Assembly (NCBI GenBank): GCA_030280995.1
Contig: JASXTE010000001.1
Coordinates: forward strand, 2,540,001-2,604,000
Source of the DNA: Hemileia vastatrix
Taxonomy: Eukaryota; Basidiomycota; Pucciniomycetes; Pucciniales; Zaghouaniaceae
DNA length: 64,000 nt
Direction of reading: 5' to 3'
The notes below the pieces were generated by a model. It saw nothing but the letters and a program-made list of their open reading frames with translations. It searched no databases and was not told the DNA's origin. Shown here piece after piece: positions 29,854 through 42,654 of the stretch (positions are counted from its first letter, which is position 1; every line of letters starts with the position of its first letter). The position numbers and the translations under genes were made by a program.

Positions 29854-32800
29854 TTGTTCAATCGAAACAACATTGAGGTTGTCTTAGATTCTGGAGCTGG
29901 AGGAAGAGTAGTATCTGAAAACGCACTTGCTTCAGTGGACCAAGATTATAAATCAAACCTTATGCCTATAATTTCTGAGAATTGGAGAGGTTATGGCTCT
30001 GTTTTGTCCCCCATTGGTAAATACAAAGCCACAGTATTTTTGAAATATAACCATGGTTTTGTAAGAGCTACATGTGATTTTGTTGTCATGAAAAATGATA
30101 ACTTGAGTAGTTGGTTCATTGTGGGAAAAGACATTTTAACCAAATATGGCATAAAATTAGATCCTTCAAACCAGTGCTTCACAATGGGGATGAATGGGAA
30201 GAGAAAATATAAAATTTCCTCCCCCAACAAATTATAAACACCAGGATTGAACACATGTAATTCTGTAGTTCAATATAAAGGAAGATCTACAAAAGAAATG
30301 CTTGCCCTTGTGTCTGAAATTGACAATGCTTCTCTTGGAGAACAACTTTCTGGTGAGGATAAAGATTCCATCATTAAATTGATAAAATCTTTTCCTATGG
30401 CCTTTTCTCATGGGTCACATGAATTAGTATTGGTAAAGGAAGAAATGAAACTTTCATTATCTTGCCCATTAGCCGATATACCACCTAGTTTAAAGAAGAA
30501 GCCTTATCAAGCTTCTCCCAAAAAAATAAAAATATATTGAAGATAATATCTCTACCCTTTTAAGAATGAATATTATTGAAAAGGTAGTTGAAATACCTAA
30601 ACATTGTGTTATCTCATCTGTCCTAATTTCTTATGAGAAAGATAAAGCCAGATTATGTGGTGATTATAGAGCACTGGACACTTATACTGTTGATGATATC
30701 TATCCTTTACCCAGAATTAGCTCTGTACATGCTACCCTACAAGGTGCTAAATATATCAGCTGTTTGGATGGTAATAAGGGATATCACCAGGTACATGTTG
30801 AGAAGAATTCTCAGAATTTTCTGATGATTGCTACTCATATGGGTATTTATAAGTATATTAGGATGCCATTTGGCCCTAAAAAATCCCCCTTCAGTTTTCC
30901 AAAAATTTATGGATAACACATTCTATCAAGAAATAATTGAAGGATGACTGATGGTTTATATTGATGATATCATTATATTCTCTAAAACATTTGAGGACCA
31001 TCTTAACCACCTGTGTAAAGTTTTCCATAAGACAGATGAAATAAATATGACACTTGCTTTGAAGAAATCCAAATTTGGTTTCCATTCTTTAAAAGTACTT
31101 GGTCATGTTGTCTCAGGTTTACAGATATGTTTTTTTAAAAAAAGTGGCATCCATACAACAGGTGAAGGCTCTTACTACAGTTAGAGAGCTCCAGAGATTT
31201 TTGGAAATTTGTGGATAATATAGACAGTACATTAAAAATTACAAAGTTATAGCATTACCCCTTACCCAATTGACTAGGAAAGATGTTGATTTTGTCTGGA
31301 ATAGTGAAATAAAAAGAGCTTTTGACACTATGAAACATTGTTTGATGTCAGCACCAATTCATGCTTTACCTGACTTTAATAAACCATTTGTTTTATACAT
31401 TGATTCCAGTTTTATTGGTCTTGGTGCTGCCCTCCATCAGAAACAAGTGATGAATGATAAAGTATCAGAATTAGTAATTTGTTATATTTCAAGAACCTTG
31501 AGAAATAGTGAATTGAAATATTGTGCCATTAAACTATGGTGTTTAGCAGTGGTGCGGGCTCTAGAGAAGCTACATTATTACCTGGATGACCATAAATTTG
31601 AACTTGTCACTGACTGAAGTGCAGTTAAATCCCTCTTAAACTTAAAAACACCTAACAGACATATGTTTAGATGGCAGCTAGCTGTTCAAGAATACAGAGG
31701 GAGAATGACAATAATTCATAGGGCTGGTATTGTTCACTCGAATGTGGACATGTTATCAAGGTTACCTTTACCAAATGATGACTCTAATCCTGCATATGAT
31801 CCTGAGGATGAAATTATTCATATTCATGGGATATATGTGGTTGATATGGAGGAAGAGCTATTACAGCTTATTCTGGATTCATATTATAAAGACACTGACT
31901 TAAAAAAGTTATGTACCATATTAAATGATCCAAAGAATGCTTCAATACAAGCATTAATTGAAACCCTTCCACCAAATTACCAGAAGGCTTTGGAAAAAGG
32001 TAAATTTTCAATTGATGAAGGATATCTATATTATAGAAGAAAGTTGAGTAATGTTATTGTTATTCCTCCTTCTATGAAAGAGATCATCTTGAAAATTTTT
32101 CATGATGACATATTGGCTGGACATTTTGATCTTGAAAAAACAATTATCAGAATTAAAAACACTGCTTGGTGATTTAATATGTCTGAAGACACCAAAATAT
32201 ATGTTGAATCCTGTGATTCTTTCAAAAAATCAAAAAGATTGACTGGTAAAAGAGCTGGATTAATGCAACATATTGAACATCCTGATGCACCATGGCAAAT
32301 AATGAACATGAATTTTGTAACAGGATTACCTATTGCTGGTAAAGACAGTTACAACTCTTGTTGGGTTATTGTGGACAGATTCACAAAAATGTGTAAATTT
32401 ATCCCTACCCACAAGGATGTTTCCACTAAAGAATTAGCTTTCTTTGGTGGTCTCATATGTTTAATACTGCTGGTTTTCCTAAGGCCATAATCTCTGACAG
32501 GGACCCTAAATTTACTTCTGAATTTTGGATGTCTCTGATGGATGTTTGTGGTTGTGATCTGAAACTTTCTACTGCCCATCACCCCCAAACTGATGGATTA
32601 GCTGAAAGGATGATTCACACCTTAGAGGACATGATAAGAAGATATTGTGCCTTTGGCCTTGAGTACAAAGACAATGACAGATTTACTCATGATTGGGTTA
32701 CCTTACTTCTTGGTTTGGAATTTGCTTATAATAGCACTGTTTATTCTGTTACTCAAAGAAAGCCTTTTGAGCTCTGGCTTGGATATGTTCCAAAAACTCC

Positions 32801-33394
32801 AGCCCAAATTCTCAATAACAAAATACCTAAATTGGATTTATGTCCTGGTGTAAAAATTTTCTTCAAATTCAACAACTTTGCAGAAGTCATGCTCAAAAAT
32901 GTATTGAAAAATCCTTTGAATATGAGAAGAAAAGATGGGACAAATCCCATAAAGAATATATTTTTAAAAAGGGTGATGAAGTACTGATTTCTACAGTCCA
33001 CTTCAATTTACAAGGTAATAAAAAATTCAAAGACCCATTTGTAGGTCCATTTGTTGTCAGAAAAATGGTTGGTGATAATGCAGTTGAAGTTATCCTGTAT
33101 TCTCCATATGAAAGAAAACATCCTGTTTTTCCAATATCTCTTTTGAATACTTACACATCCAATAGTGATTTATTTCCCAAAAGGAGGGGAAGACCAAAGA
33201 AGACCCCTAATGAGATCACTGAGACAGCAGAAATTGATAAGATTCTAAATGATATAATAGTTACTGCTGAAAAAGGTACAGAATACTTATTGAGATTCAA
33301 GGATAAGTCTTCTGAATATGATTCTTGGATACCTGGGGAGGAGATATCTAATCTTTCTACTCTGCTAAAGAAATATAAAAAGAAAAAATCATAG
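29854..33394 (+). pseudogene. G1 pol: protease, RT, RNase H, integrase, chromodomain
   Basis: Protease DSGAGG (about 29,893) is followed by RT (CGDYRALDTYTVDDIYPLPR, catalytic YIDD at about 30,959) and RNase H (YIDSSFIGLGAALHQK, KLHYYLDD). Next come the integrase zinc region and core (NFVTGLPIAGKDS, ISDRDPKFTSEFW, HHPQTDGLAER) and a C-terminal chromodomain-like segment (YLLRFKDKSSEYDSWIPG). Multiple stops and frameshifts interrupt it (for example near 30,540, 30,900, 31,184, 31,617, 32,172 and 32,840). The position that is Asp in most chromoviral integrases (MDF) reads Asn (MNF), as it also does in G2. Confidence 0.88.
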
Positions 33395-33427
33395 CATTTT
33401 TTTTATTGTTTTTTTAGAATGAGGGAG

Positions 33428-34228
33428 TGTCAGCCAGGCTGCTAGACTTACCCAGTAAAATAATTAATTATTTACTGGGATGAAGCCAGGCCTTTTTATT
33501 TCATATATATTATTATTAATTATAATATATTTACTTTAAATTTACTTGTAATAAATTAACTAGTTACAAAACAGTAAATAATTAAATTTAATATTAAAAT
33601 GTCCCTTATATTTTTTTTCCTAACACTGTGCTCAATGACAGGTTGAGAGAAATAAATATTAATATTAAAATAAAATTTAATATTGAAATAAGATTTAGTA
33701 TTAAAATTAAATAAATATATACAAGAAATTCAAATTACCTATTTAAAAATGACACTTACAGTAATTTTCAAATAAACCAATTTATTTCTGACATATACAG
33801 TAAATACACATTTTTAACACTTTCTTTCTAGAAAAACCTTATTATTTGAAAATAGTTTTCTGGAATATTCTTCTTCTTCTCTCATACTCCTGTATATAGG
33901 ATTTTTTTCTCTGCTCTTTGTCTCTCCTTTGCCTATATAAGGCCTCCCTTTCTGTTTGTTTTTGATCATTCTTACTTACTTACTTATTTTTATTAACTCA
34001 TTAAATCAGAATATTTATTAAAATTATTTATTATTTTAGTACTTACAACATAGTAGTTCTAAATTATAGATTATAATAATAATTATAATAATTTTACCTC
34101 TTTTAAATTGAGTGAATAAAAGAAATAAATAATAAGTACTTTTGACTTAGAAGAAAATCCAAAAATCTACCTATCACTGCCGTTGGACCTCTGTTAAAAA
34201 TCTTCTAGACCATCAGGACCCTTTGAAA
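33428..34228 (+). repeat. 3' LTR of G1
   Basis: 801 bp, starting TGTCAGCCAGGCTGCTAGAC. It is preceded by a polypurine tract AGAATGAGGGAG (33416-33427). It differs from the 5' LTR by an extra AT-rich segment around 33660-33710 and scattered substitutions. Confidence 0.8.
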
Positions 34229-35404
34229 AGCTACATTAAGCAATGCCTTTCATAGCTCTTGATCTCCTCTTTGACTCTGATTGTGATTCTGATTCCAATC
34301 TTGAAGAAGATTTTCTTTTTTTATCAAAAATTGCCATGAAACATTACCTTCTTCCTAGAAAGCCTCAAGTACTTCATACCCTCAAGTACACCATTCAAAC
34401 CCTTCTTAACCTATCTATACCCAGTTTTAGACAGTTTTTCAGGACTTCTCAGGAATTTTTCCTTAAATTTCTTGAGCTTATTCAGGAGCACCCCATCTTT
34501 CACAATAATTCTCAAAAACCACAACATGATCTTTTAATTAAATTGGCCATCACACTATGCCATTTGGGTTCCAACAGTAAAGGAGCTTCCTTGAAAAATT
34601 TGAAAAATATCTTTGATTTAGGGTATGTCTGTGTTAACACTTATACAAAATGATGCATCACTGCTATCAACTCCTTGGAATGTAAAATTCTCACTTGGCC
34701 AAATAAAGAAGAGTGACTTGAATCATCTCAGGTTATGCAAGCAGAGGGCTTCCTGGGATGTATTGGTTTTGTTGATGGTTCTACTATTTCTTTGAGTCAG
34801 AAACTTGCTCAAGGTGGAACCAATTACTTTAAAAATAAAAAGAGGTGGCTTATTTTTAATTCCATTCTTTATTTTTTTTCATACTAACACAAGCAACTAT
34901 ATCTTCTCTATAGATATTCAAGTCTTATTCAGCTTATATGTGATGTGAGAAAAAAAATTATATCTTTCTTTGTTGGCTATCATGGTTCATGTTTGATGCC
35001 TATGTCTTTTAAAGAATTCCAATTTCAAAATAACCTGAAAAATTATTCAATGAAGATCAGTATCTTCTTGCAGACTCTGCTTTTTTGAATGGAAAGTATG
35101 TACTTCCTGCTTTTTGGGGAGCAGCATCTGAAGAAAGTCAAAATTCCAAGTTCAACAATCATTTAGAAAAGTCAAAATTCCATATTGAACATTCTATTGA
35201 AATCTTGAAAGGTCATTTTTCAAGTTTAAGGGAATTGAGAAGTCCTTTTGGAAATAGGTCCAAAATGGAGGAAGTGATCAACTGGATTCTGTGTTGCACT
35301 ATACTTCATAACCTACTTGCTGACCTCAAAGATCAATGGTCAGAGTTTTATGAAGATGAACAAGTTGAAACACCTCCCACTATACCCAACACTTCTATTT
35401 CTTA
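34229..35404 (+). pseudogene. Element B DDE transposase, main part
   Basis: Resumes after G1 with MPFIALDLLFDSDCDSD and LPRKPQVLHTLKYTIQTLLN. It then has a TGA at 34651-34653, at the same codon as in element D. Further blocks are GFLGCIGFVDGSTISLS (first Asp), an intron-like gap near 34,845-34,917, LQTLLF replacing the usual LLADSA (decayed second Asp), KYVLPAFWGAASEE, and KFHIEHSIEILKGHFSSLRE (Glu). TILHNLLADLKDQW follows, with the stop at 35404. Several more stops and frameshifts are present. Confidence 0.85.
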
Positions 35405-36040
35405 AACCACTAGCATACGGGAAAAAATTCTTCTAGTAACACTAGCACATTAAGAGATTTAGCAATTTTTTCTTAAATTATTATGATTTTCATTTCATTT
35501 TAATCTACTATTATTCTTTCTTCCCACTGGGATATGCTCCATCATTATGCCAATAATACTCTAAATTTTCTCAATAAAACCCTTTTAATATTTTTTCATA
35601 CTCTTAAAATGATCAAGTTTCATGTATTATTCTCTTGATTTGTAATTTTGTTTTTGCATATTGACTTTTATTTTGAATTTTCAGTGAAATTCTCTTTTTC
35701 CCTGTCTCTTTTGTTTTTGGTCACCATCTCAACATGAAATTGCATATTTTCAGCTATCACATGGATTTTAAGTCATTCCTTTTTTCATTCATCCCTTATA
35801 TCCTTTTTCTCATCTCCTCAAATATCCCTCAAACATTTTGGTTTTATTTATTTTCTCATCTCATCTCTCCAGGTAAGTCATTTAATTCATTTCTTTTGAT
35901 TTTTTGTTTGCTAATTATAATTTTTTTTATTTTTTTTCTGTTTTCTTTTCTTTTCTTTTTTTTAAGTGGTTCTTTTTCTGATTTTCAAGTTTAAATTGAC
36001 TCTTTTTTTATTCTTTCTCTCCCTTCTTTCTCTTTTTTTA
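35405..36040. other. Element B spacer with putative non-coding exon
   Basis: CAACATGAAATTGCATATTT at about 35731 through CTCCAG/GTAAGTCATTTAATTC (donor near 35873) is the homologue of blocks in A, C and D, a likely untranslated first exon of the oxygenase transcript. The frame across it is open in B only. Confidence 0.4.
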
Positions 36041-36720
36041 CTCTCCATCTTCCCCGCTTTCTCCCTCCTTGGCCTGGTCATTATTCCACCTTTCCCCCCT
36101 CCTTGTTATCCTCATTCCCACCTTTCACTTCTCTTTGGCTACCTCTAACCCCTCTTTCCTTTCCTGCTTATATTCCTCAACCCCCCTTTCCTCCCCCTTA
36201 TTACTCCCTCAAACCCCCCCTACACCAGCTTCAAACCTCCCCTATAACCCCCTCAAACCACCCCTACACCCGCTTCAACCCCCCCTATAACACCCTAAAC
36301 TCCCCCCTACACCCACTTCTATTTTCCCCTAGTTCCCCTCCTACCCCCATCCAAATCCTCCCTTACCCCCTCCTCCCTATTTGCTTATTAACAAATGATT
36401 GATAACAATTGTTTTTTATCAAATGAACAGGCTTGGGGGGGGGGGTTAAGGGAGGGCTTTGAAGGGGGTCAAGGGGAAGTTTGAGGGGGGGGGGGGGGGT
36501 TTAAAGGGGTTTCAGGAGGGGTTTTGAAGCGGGTGTAGAGGGAGATTGAGGGGGGTATTCAGAGGTATTGAGTGTTTTTGGAGAGGGTTTGGGGTGGTGT
36601 TTTGGGGTGGTTTGGGGAGGGTTTGAGGGGTGTGTTGGGGGTGTTTTGGTGAGGATTTAGGAGGTTTGGAGGGAGTTTAAAATGGTCTTTGGAGAAGTTT
36701 TACAATGGGAGAAAGGGGAA
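36041..36720. repeat. Polypyrimidine/polypurine inverted repeat with decayed hairpin (element B)
   Basis: Pyrimidine-rich to about 36385, then purine-rich from 36430. The centre (TTAACAAATGATTGATAACA, 36387-36406 onwards) is the counterpart of the CpG hairpin in element A. Every CpG of that hairpin is TpG, CpA or lost here. Confidence 0.75.
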
Positions 36721-37024
36721 TAATGAGGGAGTAATGAAAACTTTAACAAAAAAGTTCTACAGGGACCAATGAGGGATAAATTAAAAACATTGACAGAAAA
36801 GTATTATTAACATTTAATTTTTTTTCTTTTTTTGTTTTTTTTGTTTTTTTTTGTCCATAATTAACCAAAAAAACTTGTAAAATTTAATTAAAGTAATAAT
36901 TATTCTTATTAATTATTTGCAGAAAATCTTTAAGGTTATTTAATTTAAATTGTGTGAGTTTTTAATTATTTTTTTAAAAAAAATTGATATTTATTTTACC
37001 AGTAAAAATTTTTTCAGGGAAAAA
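36721..37024. other. AT-rich spacer upstream of the element B oxygenase
   Basis: T-rich and A-rich homopolymers, with no gene. Equivalent to 15604-16239 in element A. Confidence 0.45.
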
Positions 37025-38485
37025 ATGCCTGTTTACTCTGATTCAAGCCTTAAACCTCTATCTTCATCATTATATTCTTTATCATCATCTTCAATTTCTA
37101 CTTTAATTCAATCTTCTTTAAAACCTTCAAAAATAAAAAATGATGATTGTTCTTATCAAAATAAAAGAATTATAAGAAATTATACTTGAATATTTTCTTT
37201 GGGCATATATAAAACATCAAGTATTATATAACTAAAGTCAATGAAAAAATCAATATCCCAAGAATTTACCTGAAGATATCAAATATCTAACTGAATTTGG
37301 AGGTTATGAAGTTAAGGCTGTAATCAGTAATACTTTTAAACCTCAATTTATTTATGAAAATCATTAATTCAATGGACTTAAAGATTAATCCCTTTTCAAC
37401 TATATGATCTCATTGTGAAGCTATATTAAATGGCTTTGGTTTTCTTACCAATAAGGAATACAAATTTGCTTGGTTGTATCATGATTGGTTTTAGATGGAG
37501 GCCAGGATTTATTAAAGGATACTCTCTTGGTAAGTATAATTATTTTTATTGATTCATTCTTAATATAGTTCACTCATTTTAATTCTATAGGCATCCATTC
37601 TTTTCTCAGATATTTATCTAAAGCAGAAATAGATAATGATTTTAAAAAATAGGACTCTTTACCTTCCTTTAATTCTTTTCTTTCTCTTCAACTTAAAAAA
37701 ATTGTAATAAAGCTTTTCAAAAGAATCACAAACTTGCAACACAAATTTGAATTCCGAATTGGTGTAACTCAGAATAGGAAGAAATTATCAATGGGTATCT
37801 ATTGTTTTCAAATGTTATAATTACCTGTTCCAGATTTCATAACAAGATACATACCAATTTAAATGACTCAAATTATCTTCCTTTGTGGATATTCTCTTAT
37901 ATCAATCCTATCACTGGACAACCTATTCCTTCACCTGCTAAAATAAAAGGACATAGTTTATATTTCCTAGATCATAGGTGTATAATCGATTTTGGATTAT
38001 GAAATGAAATCATCAAATCAATTTGGAACTCTTTTCACAATAATAACTAAACAACAAAAGCTCCTCCAGGTTTGGAATCTTGTCATGACTTTACTCATTT
38101 TGGCTTCTCATTCCAAAGAAGTCAAAAGCTAATCCAAAGGATAAATAAGGTAAAAAAAGAAGGTAAAAGTAAGAAATTAAATAAAAATTTAGGTAGATTA
38201 AAAAAGTATGGGGATTTGTAAAGTCATCAAATATTTTTTTATTCTTTCATAAATTTTTAATAAATAAATCTAATATTTCTATTTACTAAACTAAAGTAAT
38301 GAGCCAAAAACCTTGTGTTGTATAAACAGTAATCATGATAATATTAAATTGTTTCATGGGGTTCATCTTCCTATACCTGTGGAAAGCCCTAAATTAGTTT
38401 CTAGACTTGGTCCACATTATGGCTTGAGGAATTTTCATTACTTTAAAACTAGTGAATTTAATTTATCTTATTTATTCATTTATTA
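37025..38485 (+). pseudogene. Element B Tet-like 2OG-Fe(II) oxygenase, decayed
   Basis: The ATG at 37025 opens a Ser-rich leader of 55 codons before a stop. PEDIKYLTEFGGYEVKAVIS and the GWRPG block are present in shifted frames, ending at a GTAAGT donor near 37530. The second exon has HNKIHTNLNDSNYLPLWIF, where the metal-binding HxD has become HTN. GHSLYFLDHRCIIDFGL follows, then a stop, and the distal His block reads NN-stop-TTKAPPG. It also holds THFGFSFQRS and a 3' region with FHGVHLPIPVESPKLVSRLG. Both metal ligand sites are lost, so the copy is dead by several routes. Confidence 0.75.
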
Positions 38486-38509
38486 AATTATAGAATTATA
38501 TTTAATTTT

Positions 38510-38690
38510 GGTGATTTTCACCCCTTACTTCAATAAAATTCAGGGTAGGGTATTGCCAATTTTTCAAATCTGACATGGAAAATTGATGACTTAGAAAAAT
38601 TTGGTGATACCCACTCCTTGATTCAATAAAATTCAGGGGAGGTTATTGCCAAATTTCTCAAACAGATATAGAATTTTGATGACTCATCTC
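38510..38690. repeat. Tandem repeat between convergent 3' ends (element B)
   Basis: About two degenerate units with TTCAATAAAATTCAGGGGAGG and ATTGATGACTTAGAAAAATT, homologous to the arrays in A, C and D. Confidence 0.7.
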
Positions 38691-38924
38691 TATTCAGAAA
38701 TGCAAATTTGTGGTGATATGATAATATTATGTGTGTGATGAGGAGTTTTTCTCAAGTGTCAGTATTACTTGACTATCTGTAATTCCAAAAGTGCAATATT
38801 GAAGATTCCAGTAAGGAAAAATGGTGTTATCAGAATCTCATGATATAACAATTTTTGATAAGATTAAAAGTAACTATCAAATTCATTCCCCAACCATTAA
38901 CCAAAAAAACAATTAATCAGTTAA

Positions 38925-40280
38925 AAAAGTCGAGTAATTTTTTAATGTCCTTATATGATTGGCCATTTTTTATACATTCTGTAATGAATTCTTTTTTTAA
39001 AACTTTCTTGTTTTTCCAATTCAAAACTGGCCATTTCTCTTTGAGATTCACGGTCTTTTAATTTCTCCAAGCAAAGGTAAACTCTTTTCATCTCCTCTGC
39101 CTCAAATTTGGCCTTTTCAAAATTTGATTGAAGCAAATTTTTTTTCCTCTAAATCTAAGGACCATTCATCTTTTATTAGCATTTGAGCAAACTTCATCTT
39201 CTCAAAGTCAAAGACATTTTTTGCAATAGAGGATTTTGCTGAGAAAATTGAATAGAAAAAAATAAATATGTTATTGAAGAAGATATATAGTGACTGAATC
39301 TTACTTATATCTTTTTTCTTAAAATAATCATCAAGGGAAGATAAAGAGGTGGTTGAAGTATTACCATGTTTTAAAAGATGGTTCAAGCTTATTGAAGTTG
39401 AAGCCTGACACTTTAGTTTGGAGTTTGAGCTAGAGGGCTCAGGAAGTTCATCTAAAGCAGCTTTTAAAGCAAGATTGTCATGTCTGGAATCATTATTCTT
39501 TTTAGAAATTTGAGTTTAATTAGGAGGAGACTAGAAAAGAAATAATGAGAAGTTTAGCAAAGAATTTAAGAAAAAAGAGAAAGTAAAAATACATCAAATT
39601 TTTGGGGCTCTGAGGACTCAGATCTACTCCAATAAAATTGTTCTGCTTGATAGTCAGGATCATCTTCAGGTGAACTATGGTTAGAAGCTGGAGGGGATTG
39701 ATGTCCTTGAGTTTCAGGTGTGTTGAGAGGAATATTGTCTTGTTGAGATCCAGAGGGCATATCCATAGTAGTATTGTGTATAAAACAAGGGCTGACATCA
39801 ACTTGGGAACCAAAAAGATTATCCATTTCCTCATAGAATGGAGACATGACATTGAGCTTTTTGGAAAAAGTAGTGATTCCAATCTCCAAGTCATCATCAT
39901 CATCAATACCAAAGCCAGTGGAAGTGGAAGCAAAGTAAGCCTTTTTATATTTGGATTGATAAATTTTGAACCTCTCCTTCATTTGCTTAAAATTGATGCT
40001 GATTTGTCCTTTTGTTTTCTTCTTTACTTCATTTTCCATCAGCAAGAAGCCATTGACCTTTGATGAAGGTGGACATCCAATTTGGGTGGACTTCTCACAT
40101 CCAAAACACACAAAATAATTTAATTAAATTTTGAGGAAGTTGATGATGATGAGATAATCTTCCTTTTTTAGCTGTCCAGACTTTGATTTCTCCAGTGAGG
40201 GGCTTGAATTATGGGAAGACCTTTGTGATGCAGCATTTTTTTGAGTTTCCTTTTGAGTGTTTGATTCTCTGGGAGGCAAT
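38925..40280 (-). pseudogene. Element B DNA-binding/coiled-coil protein
   Basis: Collinear with the intact element D gene. The start codon is changed from ATG to ATT (40280-40278). QLKKEDYLIIINFLKI is followed by a stop, then GCPPSSKVNGFLLMENEVKK and ERFKIYQSKYKKA. The second and third exons retain KMKFAQMLIKDEWSLDLEEK. The third exon has frameshifts. It would be the DNA-binding partner of the transposase. Confidence 0.75.
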
Positions 40281-40681
40281 ATAAAACTGGAATGTTAAAA
40301 GAAAAGAGGTTAAGAGGTTTAAAATTTAAAAAGAGAAGGAAAAAACATGTCTGGTTAAAATTTTGCAATAAAATGTTTCAAATATCAGTGAAGAGTGTGT
40401 GCCAAGGATTGATGAGGGGATGGAGGTCTGCATGTCTCATGTGAAAGGGATGGGGTGGGAAAGGAAGGGATGATTTTTCTAAAATGTGGTTTTGAAAGAA
40501 AAATTGGGAAAAAAGTGCTGATTTGAAGTCATAACTGACACCCATTTTTGAAATAAGTGACTTTTTTTCAAAATTTAAGTGCTGATTTGCTTTGAAATCA
40601 GAAATTAGCTTAAGTGCAGATTTGCTTTGAAATCAGCAATTAACTTAAGTGAAGATTTTACAGAACTGACACCACCTAATA

Positions 40682-42270
40682 TTTATATTAAAATTTTTAA
40701 GTATATTTTAATTAAATAGGGGAAAAAATTTCCACAAAGAAGGATAAAAAATATATATATTTATATTTAACAAAAAGAATAAAGTAAGGGTGAGGATACA
40801 GGGGTTAACCAAGGACTTTATATAGGCAAGAAGCCTTCTGAAGCACCACAAATGTATATAAAAAAGGTTTAACTATGAATTATTTCAAAATATTCAATGT
40901 TTCAGTTTCACTCCTCACAATTATCCATTAGTAATAACTATACCAATTCATACAAGAAACAAAATGAATTTAAGATAAAAAAAGTTGAAACATAAAAAAA
41001 TGACACAATTTAGCTATAAACATTAAATTAGGATGAAAAACTAGATTAATTTTTAATAAATTATTAAAACAATTTCACTGTTTGTTTTAACTGGTAAATA
41101 GTTTTTGTTAACCGTTTTGAGACCATGAGGTTCAAAAAACTTTTAATTAATAATTATTTACATAAGATATAAACCATTTCAGAGTACCTATTTATAAAGT
41201 ATTGTTTCCTGTGTCTTTTGACTCAGCTGGATGACATTATGTGTAGAATTTCTTTTGAGAGATGAGGTAGGAGGTCTAGGTTTTTAAGTTACCTAGCTAG
41301 AGTAGGTTGGTCATATAGGCTTTTTTAGTATGGGTTTAAAAAGGTTTGAAAAGTCTGGGTAAGCAGGCATGAATTAGATTCTGGGGATATTTTTTTACAT
41401 CAAGAATTAATTGAGAACTGAGACAGGATGCAATTTTAAAGAGGGTCTAGCTCAGGGCACATAAAGATATGGGAATATACAAAATTTTGATATGGCTAGT
41501 ATCAAATTAGGGAGATCCCATAATCTACGGTAGATGGGTTAGCACCTTTTCATTAGTAAGCCAATGAGATAAGATTACTTACCACTGGTAGCAGTGTCAG
41601 CCCTTCTTCTGGAGTGAACCAGAGTTAGATGAATTGGCTGAACCATAGGTTTTATACTAAAATATATGTAAATTCTTCCGAATCACTAAGAATATTAAGG
41701 GACATACATAAAACTAATAAAAAAGTACTAATTTTTGGAGCAGAAAGCCACTTTTCCCTTCAAATATCTAATCAAATCCAGAAGGTAATGAGTGAAAATG
41801 TATAAATACCTATTTTATTATAAAAAAGGGCCAAAAATCTCTCCTTAAATACTCAAGGCTATGAGATTGGGTGTACATATTCTAAGATAAAAAAAATAAA
41901 ATTTATGAGACTTGCTGAAGACCCAAAATAGAGCAAGTATGGAACTTGGCATAATGAGGGGGATCAAAGTTTGAAATTATATCTTTCTTATACTCAAAAT
42001 TAAAATTGATATTGTAGTTTTTTTTTGGGGGATAGAATAACTTTCAATTATACATTTTATAAGGATTTGAGGATTAAGAGAAAAATTCTATATTAATAAT
42101 AATAGTCTTACACTTAGTATCCCAAGTCTTATCTACTAGAGAAGCACAGCCAACCTACATATAGTGCATTCCTATCAGAAGAGTATATAAGGAGAATAAT
42201 AGGGAAGAAGGATACTTTCAGTGAATTATTGAAGAAATTATAAAATATTAATTAATATAAATTGATAAAA
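40682..42270. other. AT-rich intergenic DNA between elements B and C
   Basis: No supportable gene. The CCATAGGTTTTATACTAAAA motif near 41648 is shared with the region near 21552, so it is a dispersed repeat. TATTA at 42271-42275 precedes element C. Confidence 0.5.
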
Positions 42271-42359
42271 TATTAGGGGGTATCAATGTTCAGGGATCCG
42301 CAATTAGGGATCAGGATTTTTTTTTTCCAGGATCAGACATTATTAATTGCGGAAGATTT

Positions 42360-42389
42360 TTATCCACTAGCCCCGGGGCCAGTGGATAA
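42360..42389. promoter_or_regulatory. Subterminal palindrome of element C
   Basis: Arms TTATCCACTAGCCC and GGGCCAGTGGATAA with centre CG and one mismatch, located 84 bp inside the terminus, exactly as in element A (19041-19070). The centre is CG here and CA in A. Confidence 0.6.
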
Positions 42390-42654
42390 GGAATCCATGA
42401 TAATGCATTATCCCGCCTCTTATACCCCAATTTCCATTCCTAATTCCTGATCCCAAACTCATCTCATCCATGATGGATTTTCAAGAAAGTCACATGACTC
42501 ATAATTGCTGATGCCATCCTTAAGTCTTTCCTCACTCTATGCTACTTAATTTTGGTGGCAAACAATTATGTTTTTTTTCTATCTACACACCCCAACTGCA
42601 CATTTGGTGGTGAATTCCCACATCCCTCATCACATAACCCTTCCACCGGCAACA

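Larger units (their letters stand above)
25699..34228 (+). mobile_element. Ty3/gypsy (chromovirus-like) retrotransposon G1
   Basis: An 8,530-bp element. LTRs start TGTCAGCCAGG, and the 5-bp flanks AGCCA (25694-25698) and AGCTA (34229-34233) fit a target duplication with one later change. Domain order is gag, protease, reverse transcriptase, RNase H, integrase, chromodomain. Frequent stops and frameshifts, and LTRs of different length (767 and 801 bp), show that it is older than G2. It inserted into the transposase of element B at codon 11. Confidence 0.9.
25378..40676. mobile_element. Element B: three-gene Tet-carrying transposon, interrupted by gypsy G1
   Basis: The left terminus is GGGGGTTTCAGTTCTGGAAA and the right terminus is its degenerate inverse (ending CAGAACTGACACCACC). 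TAATA lies on both sides (25373-25377 and 40677-40681). Removing G1 leaves about 6.8 kb. The order is transposase (plus), polypyrimidine/polypurine region, Tet-like oxygenase (plus) and DNA-binding gene (minus). It is the most decayed copy. Its TIRs group with D. Confidence 0.85.

Noticed and set aside
36069..36402. Proline/serine-rich open frames in element B
   Set aside because: Same low-complexity region as in A, not conserved as protein.
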